A DNA stretch of 10,777 bases, taken from positions 1 through 10,777 of the forward strand of contig JAYSRE010000100.1 of NCBI GenBank assembly GCA_043721235.1, given 5' to 3'. This DNA is from JAAFIP01 sp043721235 (GTDB lineage: Bacteria; Pseudomonadota; Gammaproteobacteria; Burkholderiales; Burkholderiaceae_C). Each line of letters begins with the position of its first letter. Position 1 is the first letter of the stretch. Shown one piece after another: positions 1-6,330 of this stretch. The position numbers and the translations under genes were made by a program. The notes under the pieces were generated by a model. It did not search any database, was not told the origin of the DNA, and worked only from the letters and a program-made list of their open reading frames with translations.

Positions 1-389
1 GACTGGTGCGCGCCGTTGGCAAACTGCGCGGTCAGCTTGTAGACACCCGGCGACAGAGTGATATCGGCCTCTGTCTGGCCTTTGCCAAAATGCATATGCT
101 TTTCAGTAAACGGAATTGACTCGCCTGCTGCAATAGAGTCCAGGTTGATCAACAAATGGTTATGGCCACTGTCTTTGACAATATCGCCCGCTGGGGCAAC
201 GGCCATGCCCTTGACTCCAAAGCGCACTTTGAACGTGGTGCTCACAGTGGCGTTGTTGGCAGGTTCCAATAGGCTCATGGCCTGTGCTGGCGAGCCCGTT
301 GGGCCTGGGCTTGCGCAGCCAATGATGCCTGACGCCATGACAGTGGCTAAAGAGGTCATGGCGATTAAACGCAGAGTAGATGTTTTCAT
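1..389 (-). CDS. DUF4399-type lipoprotein (3' end beyond window)
   Basis: Read from an ATG at 389 down to the window edge, the frame is open for 129 codons. It begins with a signal peptide (MKTSTLRLIAMTSLATVMAS) followed by a lipobox-like IIGC, with Cys25 as the probable lipidated residue. This suggests an exported, membrane-anchored protein. Residues 38-129 resemble DUF4399: a LLEPANNATVSTTF strand, the HNHLLIN motif at 76-82, IPFTEKHMHFGKGQTE at 92-107 and a LSPGVYKLTAQFANG strand at 112-126. The His-rich motifs HNH and HMH are typical of the domain. Its biochemical function is not known, and a ligand or metal role would be guesswork. Only a short C-terminal piece should be missing, since family members are about 150 residues. 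No clear ribosome-binding site is visible before the start. Family assignment is from recalled motifs, without a search. Confidence 0.8.
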   Translation of the reverse strand, partial: MKTSTLRLIAMTSLATVMASGIIGCASPGPTGSPAQAMSLLEPANNATVSTTFKVRFGVKGMAVAPAGDIVKDSGHNHLLINLDSIAAGESIPFTEKHMHFGKGQTEADITLSPGVYKLTAQFANGAHQ

Positions 390-431
390 GGTGTTTAAGA
401 TGTAAATAGTGGAAATAAAAGGCCAGCAGAT

Positions 432-443
432 AGGCTGCAGCCT
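432..443. promoter_or_regulatory. 12-bp perfect palindrome upstream of the DUF4399 gene
   Basis: AGGCTGCAGCCT is its own reverse complement. It lies 43-54 bp before the start codon of the minus-strand lipoprotein gene, where an operator or 5'-leader hairpin could act. It could also be chance in moderately GC-rich DNA. No second copy was seen in the window. Confidence 0.2.
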
Positions 444-486
444 TCGCGTTAAAACGAATTTAAAAAATGTGATGTGTAAATTGCGC

Positions 487-510
487 TAAAAACCTGCATT
501 GACAGCAGGT
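487..510 (-). terminator. Rho-independent terminator of the DUF2946-like gene
   Basis: On the minus strand, ACCTGC, a 7-base loop and GCAGGT are followed directly by TTTTTA, about 27 bp after the stop of the gene ending at 537. A 6-bp stem plus a T tract fits a modest intrinsic terminator. It would separate this gene from the downstream DUF4399 gene, so the two are probably transcribed separately. Confidence 0.6.
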
Positions 511-536
511 ATAGCCAAGTTCAGCCTGAGCGAAAA

Positions 537-932
537 CTAAGCTATGGTGTGTGCAGGGGGGGCACGCCCAGGCGGCGGTCGGTTGATCTGCACTTTGTTC
601 ATGGCCAGCCGTTCGGTTGGCTTGTAATGCCAAGCCGCGATAGTGCGTGGGGTAGAAAAATGCAGGTTTACAGGTGCGCCAGGTAGGGCTATCAGCGCGT
701 AAATAGGTGCATTGCTGCAGTGTTTGATAACGCTGGCAGCATCGTCACTGCCATGCAGCGGTACCGATACGGTTTTAACCCCCGCACCAGAGCACACTAC
801 GATGTCGATCCGCTTGCCAGTGCTAAAAGCCACCATGGTGTTGATAGCCGTGCCCAAAGCAAACCATGCCAATGCCAGCGTAGCAATGGCCAAGGACAGT
901 TTGTGCGCGGTCAGGTAGGGATGGCTTTTCAT
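537..932 (-). CDS. small membrane-anchored protein, DUF2946-like
   Basis: The 131-residue protein has one hydrophobic segment at about residues 12-36, after a short positively charged N-terminus. This fits a membrane anchor or signal peptide. The rest contains VVCSGAGVKTVSV at 45-57, HCSNAP at 71-76 and a proline-rich end, RPPPGRAPPAHT. A Cys in an (I/V)CSxxG context, a later HC motif and an RAPP-type tail resemble DUF2946 proteins, which are often found near copper or other metal uptake genes. Here the second Cys expected in the HCxxC pattern is Ala75, so metal binding should not be assumed. The gene is divergent from yebC, with 116 bp between the starts, and ends at a clear terminator. Function is unknown and the family call is tentative. 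Confidence 0.6.
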   Translation of the reverse strand: MKSHPYLTAHKLSLAIATLALAWFALGTAINTMVAFSTGKRIDIVVCSGAGVKTVSVPLHGSDDAASVIKHCSNAPIYALIALPGAPVNLHFSTPRTIAAWHYKPTERLAMNKVQINRPPPGRAPPAHTIA

Positions 933-976
933 TGGTTTTGTGATTATTGGCCCTGTGCAGAGCAGCTGTCAATCAA

Positions 977-1000
977 GCAAACCCGCAAGAGCGGGTTTGC
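977..1000. repeat. perfect 10-bp inverted repeat (hairpin) between divergent genes
   Basis: GCAAACCCGC, a 4-base loop AAGA, and GCGGGTTTGC form a perfect 10-bp stem midway between the DUF2946-like start (932) and yebC (1049). It resembles a terminator stem with T and A runs built into the arms, but no U tract follows on either strand and no gene ends here. A TAAAAT hexamer at 1006-1011 could be a -10 element for yebC, but I see no good -35 at the right distance. The hairpin may lie in a 5' leader, act as an operator, or be left from an older gene arrangement. Confidence 0.5.
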
Positions 1001-1048
1001 ACACGTAAAATCTGGGGTATTCAGATCAAAGATGCAAGAAAGTAATTC

Positions 1049-1774
1049 ATGGCCGGTCACAGTAAATGGGCAAACATTCAGCACCGCAAGGGCAGGCAAG
1101 ACGAAAAACGCCAAAAAATATGGACCCGTGTGGTGCGTGAGATTATGGTGGCAGCGCGCTTGGGAGGTGGCGATTTAAGCGCTAACCCACGCCTGCGATT
1201 GGCAGTAGACAAAGCCAAAGCGGCCAATATGCCGGCCGATACGGTTAAACGCAATATCGATAAAGCCACCGGCAACCTGGAAGGCGTGCACTACGAAGAG
1301 ATTCGCTACGAGGGCTACGGCATTGGCGGCGCAGCCATCATGGTGGACACCATGACCGACAACAAGGTCCGCACGGTTGCTGAAGTGCGCTTTGCATTTA
1401 GCAAATACGGCGGCAACATGGGCACTGAAGGCTCGGTGAGCTTTCAGTTTAAACATTGCGGCCAAATTCTGCTGGCCCCTGGAACCGACGAAGACAAGGT
1501 GATGAACATCGCGCTAGAAGCAGGCGCGCAAGATGTGATCAGCGATGACGAGGGCGGCATTGAGGTATTAACTGCTGTTGCCGAATTTGAAGCGGTTAAA
1601 AATGCCCTGGAGGCCGGTGGCCTTCAAGCCGAGGTGGCCGAAGTAACGATGCGCGCTGAAAATGCGATTAGCTTGGAAGGCAACGATGCCGCACGCATGC
1701 AAAAGTTACTCGACGTACTAGAAGATATGGACGACACACAAGCTGTCTTTCACAACGCAGAACTTTCCCTATGA
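1049..1774 (+). CDS. yebC: YebC/PmpR family translation factor / regulator
   Basis: The 241-residue protein matches the usual length (about 240-250) and starts with the family signature MAGHSKWANIQHRKGRQDEK. Further conserved blocks are ARLGGGDLSANPRLRLAVDK (about 36-55), IRYEGYGIGGAAIMVDTMTD and GGNMGTEGSVSFQF. YebC-type proteins were long annotated as DNA-binding regulators. The mitochondrial relative TACO1 is a translational activator, and bacterial YebC has been linked to relieving ribosome stalling at proline-rich stretches. The role in this organism is inferred from family membership. It is the first gene of the plus-strand run, and its stop overlaps the purD start by 4 bp (ATGA), which implies translational coupling. 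The upstream purine-rich stretch is only a weak ribosome-binding site. No residues look unusual. Confidence 0.97.
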   Translation: MAGHSKWANIQHRKGRQDEKRQKIWTRVVREIMVAARLGGGDLSANPRLRLAVDKAKAANMPADTVKRNIDKATGNLEGVHYEEIRYEGYGIGGAAIMVDTMTDNKVRTVAEVRFAFSKYGGNMGTEGSVSFQFKHCGQILLAPGTDEDKVMNIALEAGAQDVISDDEGGIEVLTAVAEFEAVKNALEAGGLQAEVAEVTMRAENAISLEGNDAARMQKLLDVLEDMDDTQAVFHNAELSL

Positions 1775-3078
1775 AAATACTGGTCATAGGCGGCGGTGGC
1801 CGCGAACATGCCTTGGCTTGGAAACTGGTCCAAAGCCCCAGGGTGCAAAAAATCTACATTGCTCCGGGCAACGGTGGGACGGCGCTGGACGACCGGTTTG
1901 AGAACCTTAACTTGTCACAACCCGAGCAATTGCGCGTATGGGCAGCTGCTGAAAAAATAGCGCTCACCGTGGTGGGCCCAGAAGCACCCTTGGCCGCCGG
2001 TGTGGTGGACGAATTTCGCGCGCACGGTTTGCGTATTTTTGGCCCCACCAAGGCCGCTGCGCAGCTGGAAAGTTCCAAGGCGTTTAGCAAAGCCTTCATG
2101 CAAAGGCATGGCATTCCCACCGCAGAGTTTGCCACTTTTACCGATGCAGCGGCAGCGCATGCCTATGTAGACAAGCAGGGCGCGCCGATTGTGGTGAAGG
2201 CCGATGGCCTGGCCGCAGGCAAGGGCGTAGTGGTGGCCATGACGCTGCAAGAAGCGCATGGCGCGATTGACTTTATGCTGCTAGACAACGCACTGGGCGT
2301 AGTGCACAACGCGGGCAACGACGGCAAGCCAGTAGCCCGGGTGGTGATTGAAGAATTTTTGCAAGGTGAAGAAGCCAGTTTTATTGTGCTGTGCGACGGT
2401 AAAAACGTTTCTGCACTGGCCACCAGCCAAGACCACAAACGCCTGCTAGACGGTGACCTTGGCCCCAACACGGGCGGCATGGGCGCGTACAGCCCGGCGC
2501 CTGTAGTGACGCCTGAGGTGCATGCCCGTGCCATGCGCGAGGTTATTTTGCCTACTTTGAAGGGTATGGACAAAGACGGCATCAACTACACTGGCTTTTT
2601 GTACGCAGGCTTGATGATCGCGCCCGATGGCAAAGTAAAAACACTTGAATTTAACTGCCGCCTGGGTGACCCCGAAACCCAGCCTATTTTGATGCGCCTT
2701 AAGACCGATTTGGTGGATGTGCTGATGGCCGCTACCGAGCACAAACTGGACACCATAGAGATGCAATGGGACCGCCATGTGGCGCTGGGCATGGTGATGG
2801 CCGCCCACGGCTACCCCGCGGCTGTGCGCAAGGGCGATGCCATCCACGGGTTGCCTGGCAAAGACTCTTCGGTGGGCATGGACGCAGTGGTTTTTCATGC
2901 TGGTACGGCCGCCCAAGGGGCTGCCACCGTGACCAGTGGCGGCAGGGTGCTGTGCGTTACCGTGCTGGCAGAGACGGTCAAAAAAGCGCAGCAGCGCGCT
3001 AATGAAGTTGCCCACAGCATTCACTTTGACGGCGCGCAGTACCGCAGCGATATTGGTTACCGTGCTATCAAAGCCTGA
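1771..3078 (+). CDS. purD: phosphoribosylamine--glycine ligase (GAR synthetase)
   Basis: This 435-residue enzyme catalyses the second step of purine synthesis: ATP-dependent joining of glycine to 5-phosphoribosylamine to give glycinamide ribonucleotide, in the cytoplasm. The N-terminal fold shows GGGGREHALAWKL (7-19) and VGPEAPLAAGVVD (from 68). The ATP-grasp domain shows VVKADGLAAGKGVVVA (141-156), VIEEFLQGEEASF, and the glycine/phosphate loop DLGPNTGGMGAYSP (from 229). LEFNCRLGDPETQ (292-304) supplies the expected Mg ligands Glu293 and Asn295. The family signature usually has Phe where this protein has Leu298, a mild substitution. It overlaps yebC by 4 bp. A 96-bp gap separates it from hemF, holding only weak stem-loops and no clear terminator. 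Length and motifs indicate an intact enzyme. Confidence 0.98.
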   Translation: MKILVIGGGGREHALAWKLVQSPRVQKIYIAPGNGGTALDDRFENLNLSQPEQLRVWAAAEKIALTVVGPEAPLAAGVVDEFRAHGLRIFGPTKAAAQLESSKAFSKAFMQRHGIPTAEFATFTDAAAAHAYVDKQGAPIVVKADGLAAGKGVVVAMTLQEAHGAIDFMLLDNALGVVHNAGNDGKPVARVVIEEFLQGEEASFIVLCDGKNVSALATSQDHKRLLDGDLGPNTGGMGAYSPAPVVTPEVHARAMREVILPTLKGMDKDGINYTGFLYAGLMIAPDGKVKTLEFNCRLGDPETQPILMRLKTDLVDVLMAATEHKLDTIEMQWDRHVALGMVMAAHGYPAAVRKGDAIHGLPGKDSSVGMDAVVFHAGTAAQGAATVTSGGRVLCVTVLAETVKKAQQRANEVAHSIHFDGAQYRSDIGYRAIKA

Positions 3079-3174
3079 CTTTGCCTTGCCGCCTGCGGCG
3101 GTGTTTCGCAGCAGCTGGCCCCCATTGGGCTGTTGGACACATCCGTGCCCAGAGAAAATACGATCGTGCGCTAA

Positions 3175-4101
3175 ATGAGCTCTACTAAACCCATCACGCT
3201 AGCCCATGTGCGTCAGTTTTTGCTGGACCTGCAGGAACGCATCATTTCGGCAGCCAGCGCGGCAGACGGCGGTACTTTCTTGGTTGACCGTTGGGAAAAA
3301 GCCCCAGATGAACCGCTGCAAGGCAATGGCATTACCCAAATTTTAGAAAACGGTGCGGTGCTGGAGCGCGCAGGCTGCGGCTTTAGCCATGTGCGCGGCC
3401 CTAAGCTGCCGCCGTCAGCCACCCAAAACCGGCCTGAGCTAAACGGTGCGCCGTTTGAGGCACTGGGCGTGTCGCTGGTGTTTCATCCACGCAACCCCTA
3501 CGCCCCTACGGTGCACATGAACGTGCGCATGCTGGCCGCTACGCCGCCAGGCGCAGAGCCCGTGTTTTGGTTTGGCGGCGGTATGGACCTTACGCCCACC
3601 TATGGGTTTGAGGAAGATGCTGTGCATTTTCATAGCGTCTGTCGCAGCGCACTTGCGCCCTTTGGCGCAGATAAATACCCCCAATACAAAGCTTGGTGCG
3701 ACGATTATTTTGTGCTTAAACACCGGGGCGAGCAGCGCGGCATTGGCGGCATATTTTTTGACGACTTTAGCGAAGGTGGTTTTGACAACGGTTTGGCACT
3801 CATCAGCGCAGTGGGCGATGCGTTTTTAGACGCGTATTTGCCGATATTGAAGCTGCGTTGCGATACGCCTTACAACCAACAGCAGCGTGATTTTCAGCTG
3901 TACCGCCGGGGCCGTTATGTGGAATTTAACCTGGTGTGGGACCGTGGCACCCACTTTGGCCTGCAGTCAGGTGGACGCACCGAGTCTATTTTGATGAGCA
4001 TGCCGCCCTTGGCCAGCTGGTCTTACAGGCTGGAGGCCCCTGCGGGCAGCCCCGAAAACGATTTGACGCAAAAATTCTTAGTGCCAAGGCAGTGGCTATG
4101 A
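3175..4101 (+). CDS. hemF: aerobic (oxygen-dependent) coproporphyrinogen III oxidase
   Basis: HemF decarboxylates coproporphyrinogen III to protoporphyrinogen IX using O2, a late step of haem (and, in phototrophs, bacteriochlorophyll) synthesis. The 308-residue length fits the family (E. coli enzyme 299). Conserved blocks are FHPRNPYAPTVHMNVRML (103-120, with His104 and His114), FGGGMDLTPTYGFEEDA, FFDDFSEGGFDNGLALI, and the C-terminal signature from about residue 243 containing YRRGRYVEFNLVWDRGT and GLQSGGRTESILMSMPP. The reading frame is intact and ends in FLVPRQWL, as expected. The ATG at 3175 gives the normal N-terminus, but no strong ribosome-binding site precedes it. Its normal downstream partner nadD is reduced to a stub. 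The presence of hemF indicates an organism able to make haem aerobically. Confidence 0.98.
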   Translation: MSSTKPITLAHVRQFLLDLQERIISAASAADGGTFLVDRWEKAPDEPLQGNGITQILENGAVLERAGCGFSHVRGPKLPPSATQNRPELNGAPFEALGVSLVFHPRNPYAPTVHMNVRMLAATPPGAEPVFWFGGGMDLTPTYGFEEDAVHFHSVCRSALAPFGADKYPQYKAWCDDYFVLKHRGEQRGIGGIFFDDFSEGGFDNGLALISAVGDAFLDAYLPILKLRCDTPYNQQQRDFQLYRRGRYVEFNLVWDRGTHFGLQSGGRTESILMSMPPLASWSYRLEAPAGSPENDLTQKFLVPRQWL

Positions 4102-4150
4102 TGGCTGCCAGCGACCCATTGGGCGCTGACCACTAGGCGTGGCCCAAATT

Positions 4151-4200
4151 GCTACTGTATGTATAGCTGCCTGTGCAGCATTTCCTTGGGCGATAGCCCT
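4151..4200 (+). repeat. hairpin-rich dispersed repeat, copy A
   Basis: Positions 4176-4200 are identical over 25 bp to the reverse complement of 9905-9929, and looser similarity extends to the left. The element can form three small stems: GCTA (4151-4154) with TAGC (4164-4167), GCTGC (4166-4170) with GCAGC (4175-4179), and GGGC (4188-4191) with GCCC (4196-4199). The first two are alternatives because they share bases. Short hairpin repeats with an ATAGCTGC core are, from memory, scattered between genes in Comamonadaceae. This copy sits directly before the nadD stub. Confidence 0.7.
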
Positions 4201-4252
4201 AAAAGATGCCATACACCCTGCGCTGGCAACGTGTAAAATACGATGTACTGGT

Positions 4253-4384
4253 ATGCTAAAGCTGCCCATCAACGCTACCGAGGTACGCCAGCGCGCGAGC
4301 CAAGGTTTGGGCATCGACCATCTGGTCAACATCGACATTGCGCGGTATATTGTGCACAACAGTCCGTACACCGATTCCAACTAA
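4253..4384 (+). pseudogene. nadD: nadD 3' remnant (nicotinate-nucleotide adenylyltransferase C-terminus)
   Basis: A 43-codon frame reads MLKLPINATEVRQRASQ at its start and ends with LVNIDIARYIVHNSPYTDSN and TAA. This matches the C-terminal end of NadD: the INATEVRQR block corresponds to the ISxTxIR adenylyltransferase motif, followed by a (G)LV..V..YI..H..Y ending. NadD (about 200 residues) adenylates nicotinate mononucleotide to form deamido-NAD in NAD synthesis. The N-terminal ATP-binding region is absent, so the stub cannot be active. Position between hemF and rsfS supports the identity. The surviving frame is uninterrupted, so the loss may be fairly recent, though the stretch is too short to be sure. 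The ATG at 4253 is just the first in-frame Met, not a claimed start. NadD is usually essential, so a complete copy or another route should exist elsewhere. Confidence 0.75.
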
Positions 4385-4433
4385 ATTCCACCCCAGTTCC
4401 ATAATTTCCACCATTTACACCACCGCCATCGCT

Positions 4434-5183
4434 ATGCAAGACACCGCCGCCAAAAAAGACACCGCCAAACTCCAACGCACCATCATCGATGCGCTGGAAG
4501 ATGTAAAAGCCCAAGACATTGTGGTGTTTGACACCGAGCATTTGTCCGCCCTGTTTGAGCGCGTCATCATCGCCAGCGGCACGTCCAACCGGCAAACCAA
4601 GGCGCTGGCCTCCAGTGTGCGCGATGCTGTGCGCGAGGCAGGTTTTGGCAAGCCGCGGGTAGAGGGCGAAGACAATGGCGAGTGGATTATTGTGGACTGC
4701 CACCAATGTGTAGTGCATGTGATGCAGCCCGCCATTCGCACTTACTACCATTTAGAAGAAATTTGGGGCGACACGCCGATTCGGCTCAAGCTGGGCGCAC
4801 CCAAGCCAGCGGCTGCTGCACACGCACCAGAGCCGGTAGCGGCCAAGGGTAAAAAGCCAGCTGCTAAAAAGGTGGCCACTAAAGCGGGTGCTAAGCCAGG
4901 CGCCAAACGCAAGCCGGTGAAAGTAGAACCTGTGTTTGCACCTCCCCGCCCAGAGCTAAGCCCGCCTACCAAGGCCAAAACTGCAGCCCTGAAAAGACCG
5001 GCAGCAGCAGCGCCGGCTAAGACGGCTGCTAAATCCGCGGTTGCCAAAGCACCTGCTAAAAAAGTAGCCAGCGCAAAGTTGCCTCTGACGGTCGTAGGCA
5101 AAGCGCCCGCTAAAAAAGTGGCCGCTAAATCAGCAGTTCCAATAACCAGCAAAACAGCCTCCGCCAAACGCAGCCGTGCATGA
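4434..5183 (+). CDS. rsfS: ribosome silencing factor RsfS with long Lys/Ala/Pro-rich tail
   Basis: Residues 12-121 are a normal RsfS/Iojap domain: LQRTIIDALEDVKAQDIVVFD, ASGTSNRQTKALASSVRDAV, GEDNGEWIIVDCHQCVVHVM and YYHLEEIWGDTPI. RsfS binds ribosomal protein uL14 and blocks joining of the 30S and 50S subunits when nutrients are short. Residues 122-249 are a basic, low-complexity tail with three related AKKVA blocks, similar in composition to histone H1-like proteins and probably disordered. Usual RsfS length is about 105-150, so the tail more than doubles the protein. I chose the ATG at 4434 because the family domain begins soon after; an in-frame ATG at 4338 lies inside the nadD remnant and would add 32 unrelated residues. 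No clear ribosome-binding site is seen. The stop overlaps the rlmH start by 4 bp. Confidence 0.93.
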   Translation: MQDTAAKKDTAKLQRTIIDALEDVKAQDIVVFDTEHLSALFERVIIASGTSNRQTKALASSVRDAVREAGFGKPRVEGEDNGEWIIVDCHQCVVHVMQPAIRTYYHLEEIWGDTPIRLKLGAPKPAAAAHAPEPVAAKGKKPAAKKVATKAGAKPGAKRKPVKVEPVFAPPRPELSPPTKAKTAALKRPAAAAPAKTAAKSAVAKAPAKKVASAKLPLTVVGKAPAKKVAAKSAVPITSKTASAKRSRA

Positions 5184-5647
5184 AGCTGTTGATCGTCGCA
5201 GTCGGCCAGCGTGTGCCCGACTGGGCGCAAACCGCGTGGGACGACTACGCTAAGCGTTTTCCACCGGAGCTTAAAGTGGAACTAAAAGCCGTCAAAACCG
5301 AACCGCGCGGCTCTAAAACGCTAGACACTTTGCTGGCCGCTGAGCGCGAACGCATTGCGGCTGCCATACCCAAAGGCACCCGCATCGTTGCCCTGGACGA
5401 ACGCGGCACCAGCCTTACCACCAAAGCCCTGGCACAGCGCCTTACCGACTGGCAGCTCAGCGGCGATGACGTTGCCTTGGTAATAGGCGGGCCAGACGGC
5501 ATTGAACCTGCCTTTAGGCATGCTGCGCACGAGCGGGTGCGCTTGTCCGACCTGACCTTGCCCCACGCTATGGCCCGCGTGCTGCTGGTAGAGCAGCTGT
5601 ACCGCGCGTGGTCGGTCAATGCGGGGCATCCTTATCACCGAGAATAA
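5180..5647 (+). CDS. rlmH: 23S rRNA pseudouridine-1915 N3-methyltransferase
   Basis: RlmH is a SPOUT-fold methyltransferase that uses S-adenosylmethionine to methylate pseudouridine 1915 in helix 69 of 23S rRNA, on assembled 70S ribosomes. The 155 residues match the E. coli length. The start MKLLIVAVGQRVPDWAQTAW, the cofactor loop VIGGPDGIEPA (Gly103-Gly107), the knot region LTLPHAMARVLLVEQLYRAW and the invariant ending HPYHRE (150-155) are all present. It is coupled to rsfS through an ATGA overlap, a neighbourhood common to many bacteria, which places two 50S-subunit functions in one transcript. The protein appears intact. Confidence 0.98.
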   Translation: MKLLIVAVGQRVPDWAQTAWDDYAKRFPPELKVELKAVKTEPRGSKTLDTLLAAERERIAAAIPKGTRIVALDERGTSLTTKALAQRLTDWQLSGDDVALVIGGPDGIEPAFRHAAHERVRLSDLTLPHAMARVLLVEQLYRAWSVNAGHPYHRE

Positions 5648-5696
5648 TCCACCGAAAACAGCCCACCGTGATTAACCACCAACAACACCCCGCGCC

Positions 5697-6302
5697 ATGG
5701 CCCACTTTATCTACCTCGCCTCCCAAAGCCCGCGCCGTGCGCAGTTGCTAGAGCAGATAGGCGTGCAGTTCAAGCTGCTGTTGCCCGACGACGGCGAAGA
5801 TGCCGAAAGCCTGGAAGACATGCTGCCCAATGAGGCACCTGCCAAGTACGTGGCGCGCGTGACAGGCTTAAAGCTCGATGCCGCCCTAGCGCGCATGCAG
5901 CGCAGGCGCTTGCCCAATGCGCCTGTGCTGTGCTCTGACACCACCGTAGCACTGGGGCGCACGGTATACGGCAAGCCTGTAGATGCACGCGATGCCCGGC
6001 GCATGCTGGGCGAATTGTCTGGCCACACGCACCGCGTGCTGACCGCTGTGGCACTGCAAAAGGGCACATCGCGCGTGCAGGGGCTGTGCACGTCTAAAGT
6101 GAGTTTTGCAGCCATGAGCTCTGCGCAGATTCGCGCCTATGTGGCAACAGGTGAACCAATGGGCAAGGCTGGCGCTTATGCTGTGCAGGGCAGGGCAGCG
6201 GTGTACATTGAGCACATCAGCGGCAGCTACAGCGGCATTATGGGTTTGCCCATGTTTGAAACCGCGCAGTTACTGCGTACACTTGGTGTCACACTGGGTT
6301 AA
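5697..6302 (+). CDS. maf: Maf family nucleotide pyrophosphatase (dTTP/UTP type likely)
   Basis: Maf proteins hydrolyse non-canonical or excess nucleoside triphosphates to monophosphates and have been linked to septum control. The 201 residues carry the N-terminal signature LASQSPRR (7-14), the catalytic-Asp block CSDTTVAL (Asp81), GKPVDARDARRML, LSGHTHRVLTAV, and the C-terminal GKAGAYAVQGRAAVYI plus GSYSGIMGLP (from Gly176). The form of these last motifs resembles the YhdE subgroup, which prefers dTTP and UTP, but substrate choice cannot be settled by eye. It lies 49 bp after rlmH and 28 bp before rng, in a cluster order typical of the group. No convincing ribosome-binding site precedes the ATG. 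Confidence 0.93.
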   Translation: MAHFIYLASQSPRRAQLLEQIGVQFKLLLPDDGEDAESLEDMLPNEAPAKYVARVTGLKLDAALARMQRRRLPNAPVLCSDTTVALGRTVYGKPVDARDARRMLGELSGHTHRVLTAVALQKGTSRVQGLCTSKVSFAAMSSAQIRAYVATGEPMGKAGAYAVQGRAAVYIEHISGSYSGIMGLPMFETAQLLRTLGVTLG

Positions 6303-6330
6303 CTAATTTGGGTGCCGTAAAGATAAACCT

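Larger units (their letters stand above)
4102..4433 (+). other. 332-bp gene-poor gap where nadD is expected
   Basis: In related genomes, as I recall them, a complete nadD of roughly 600 bp fills the place between hemF and rsfS. Here 332 bp remain. From left to right they hold about 49 bp with no recognisable content, the hairpin-rich repeat (4151-4200), about 50 bp of unassigned DNA containing a TAAAAT hexamer at 4234-4239 that might be a -10 element for rsfS, the nadD stub (4253-4384), and 49 bp of C-rich leader before rsfS. No N-terminal NadD nucleotide-binding motif (GGxFDPxHxGH) is visible in any frame. Confidence 0.75.

Noticed and set aside
720..1178. Plus-strand open frame of 152 codons running into yebC
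   Set aside because: Overlaps the better supported DUF2946-like gene and the yebC start, and its translation shows no coherent domain.
2446..3024. Long minus-strand open frame (192 codons)
   Set aside because: Lies wholly antisense to purD, with no family motifs and a His/Arg-rich composition typical of the reverse of a biased coding frame.
3088..3099. GCCGC-CT-GCGGC inverted repeat in the purD-hemF gap
   Set aside because: Two-base loop and no T tract follow, so it is not a credible terminator.
4101..4136. Short frame MAASDPLGADH right after hemF, faintly like the NadD start motif GAFDPxHxxH
   Set aside because: Only a few residues align, the key first His and the glycines are missing, and such a short match is likely chance. 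Not used as evidence for a nadD N-terminus.
4745..5230. Minus-strand Ala/Leu-rich open frame of 161 codons opposite the rsfS tail
   Set aside because: The hydrophobic look comes from reading the complement of Lys/Ala-rich codons. No start signal or family match.
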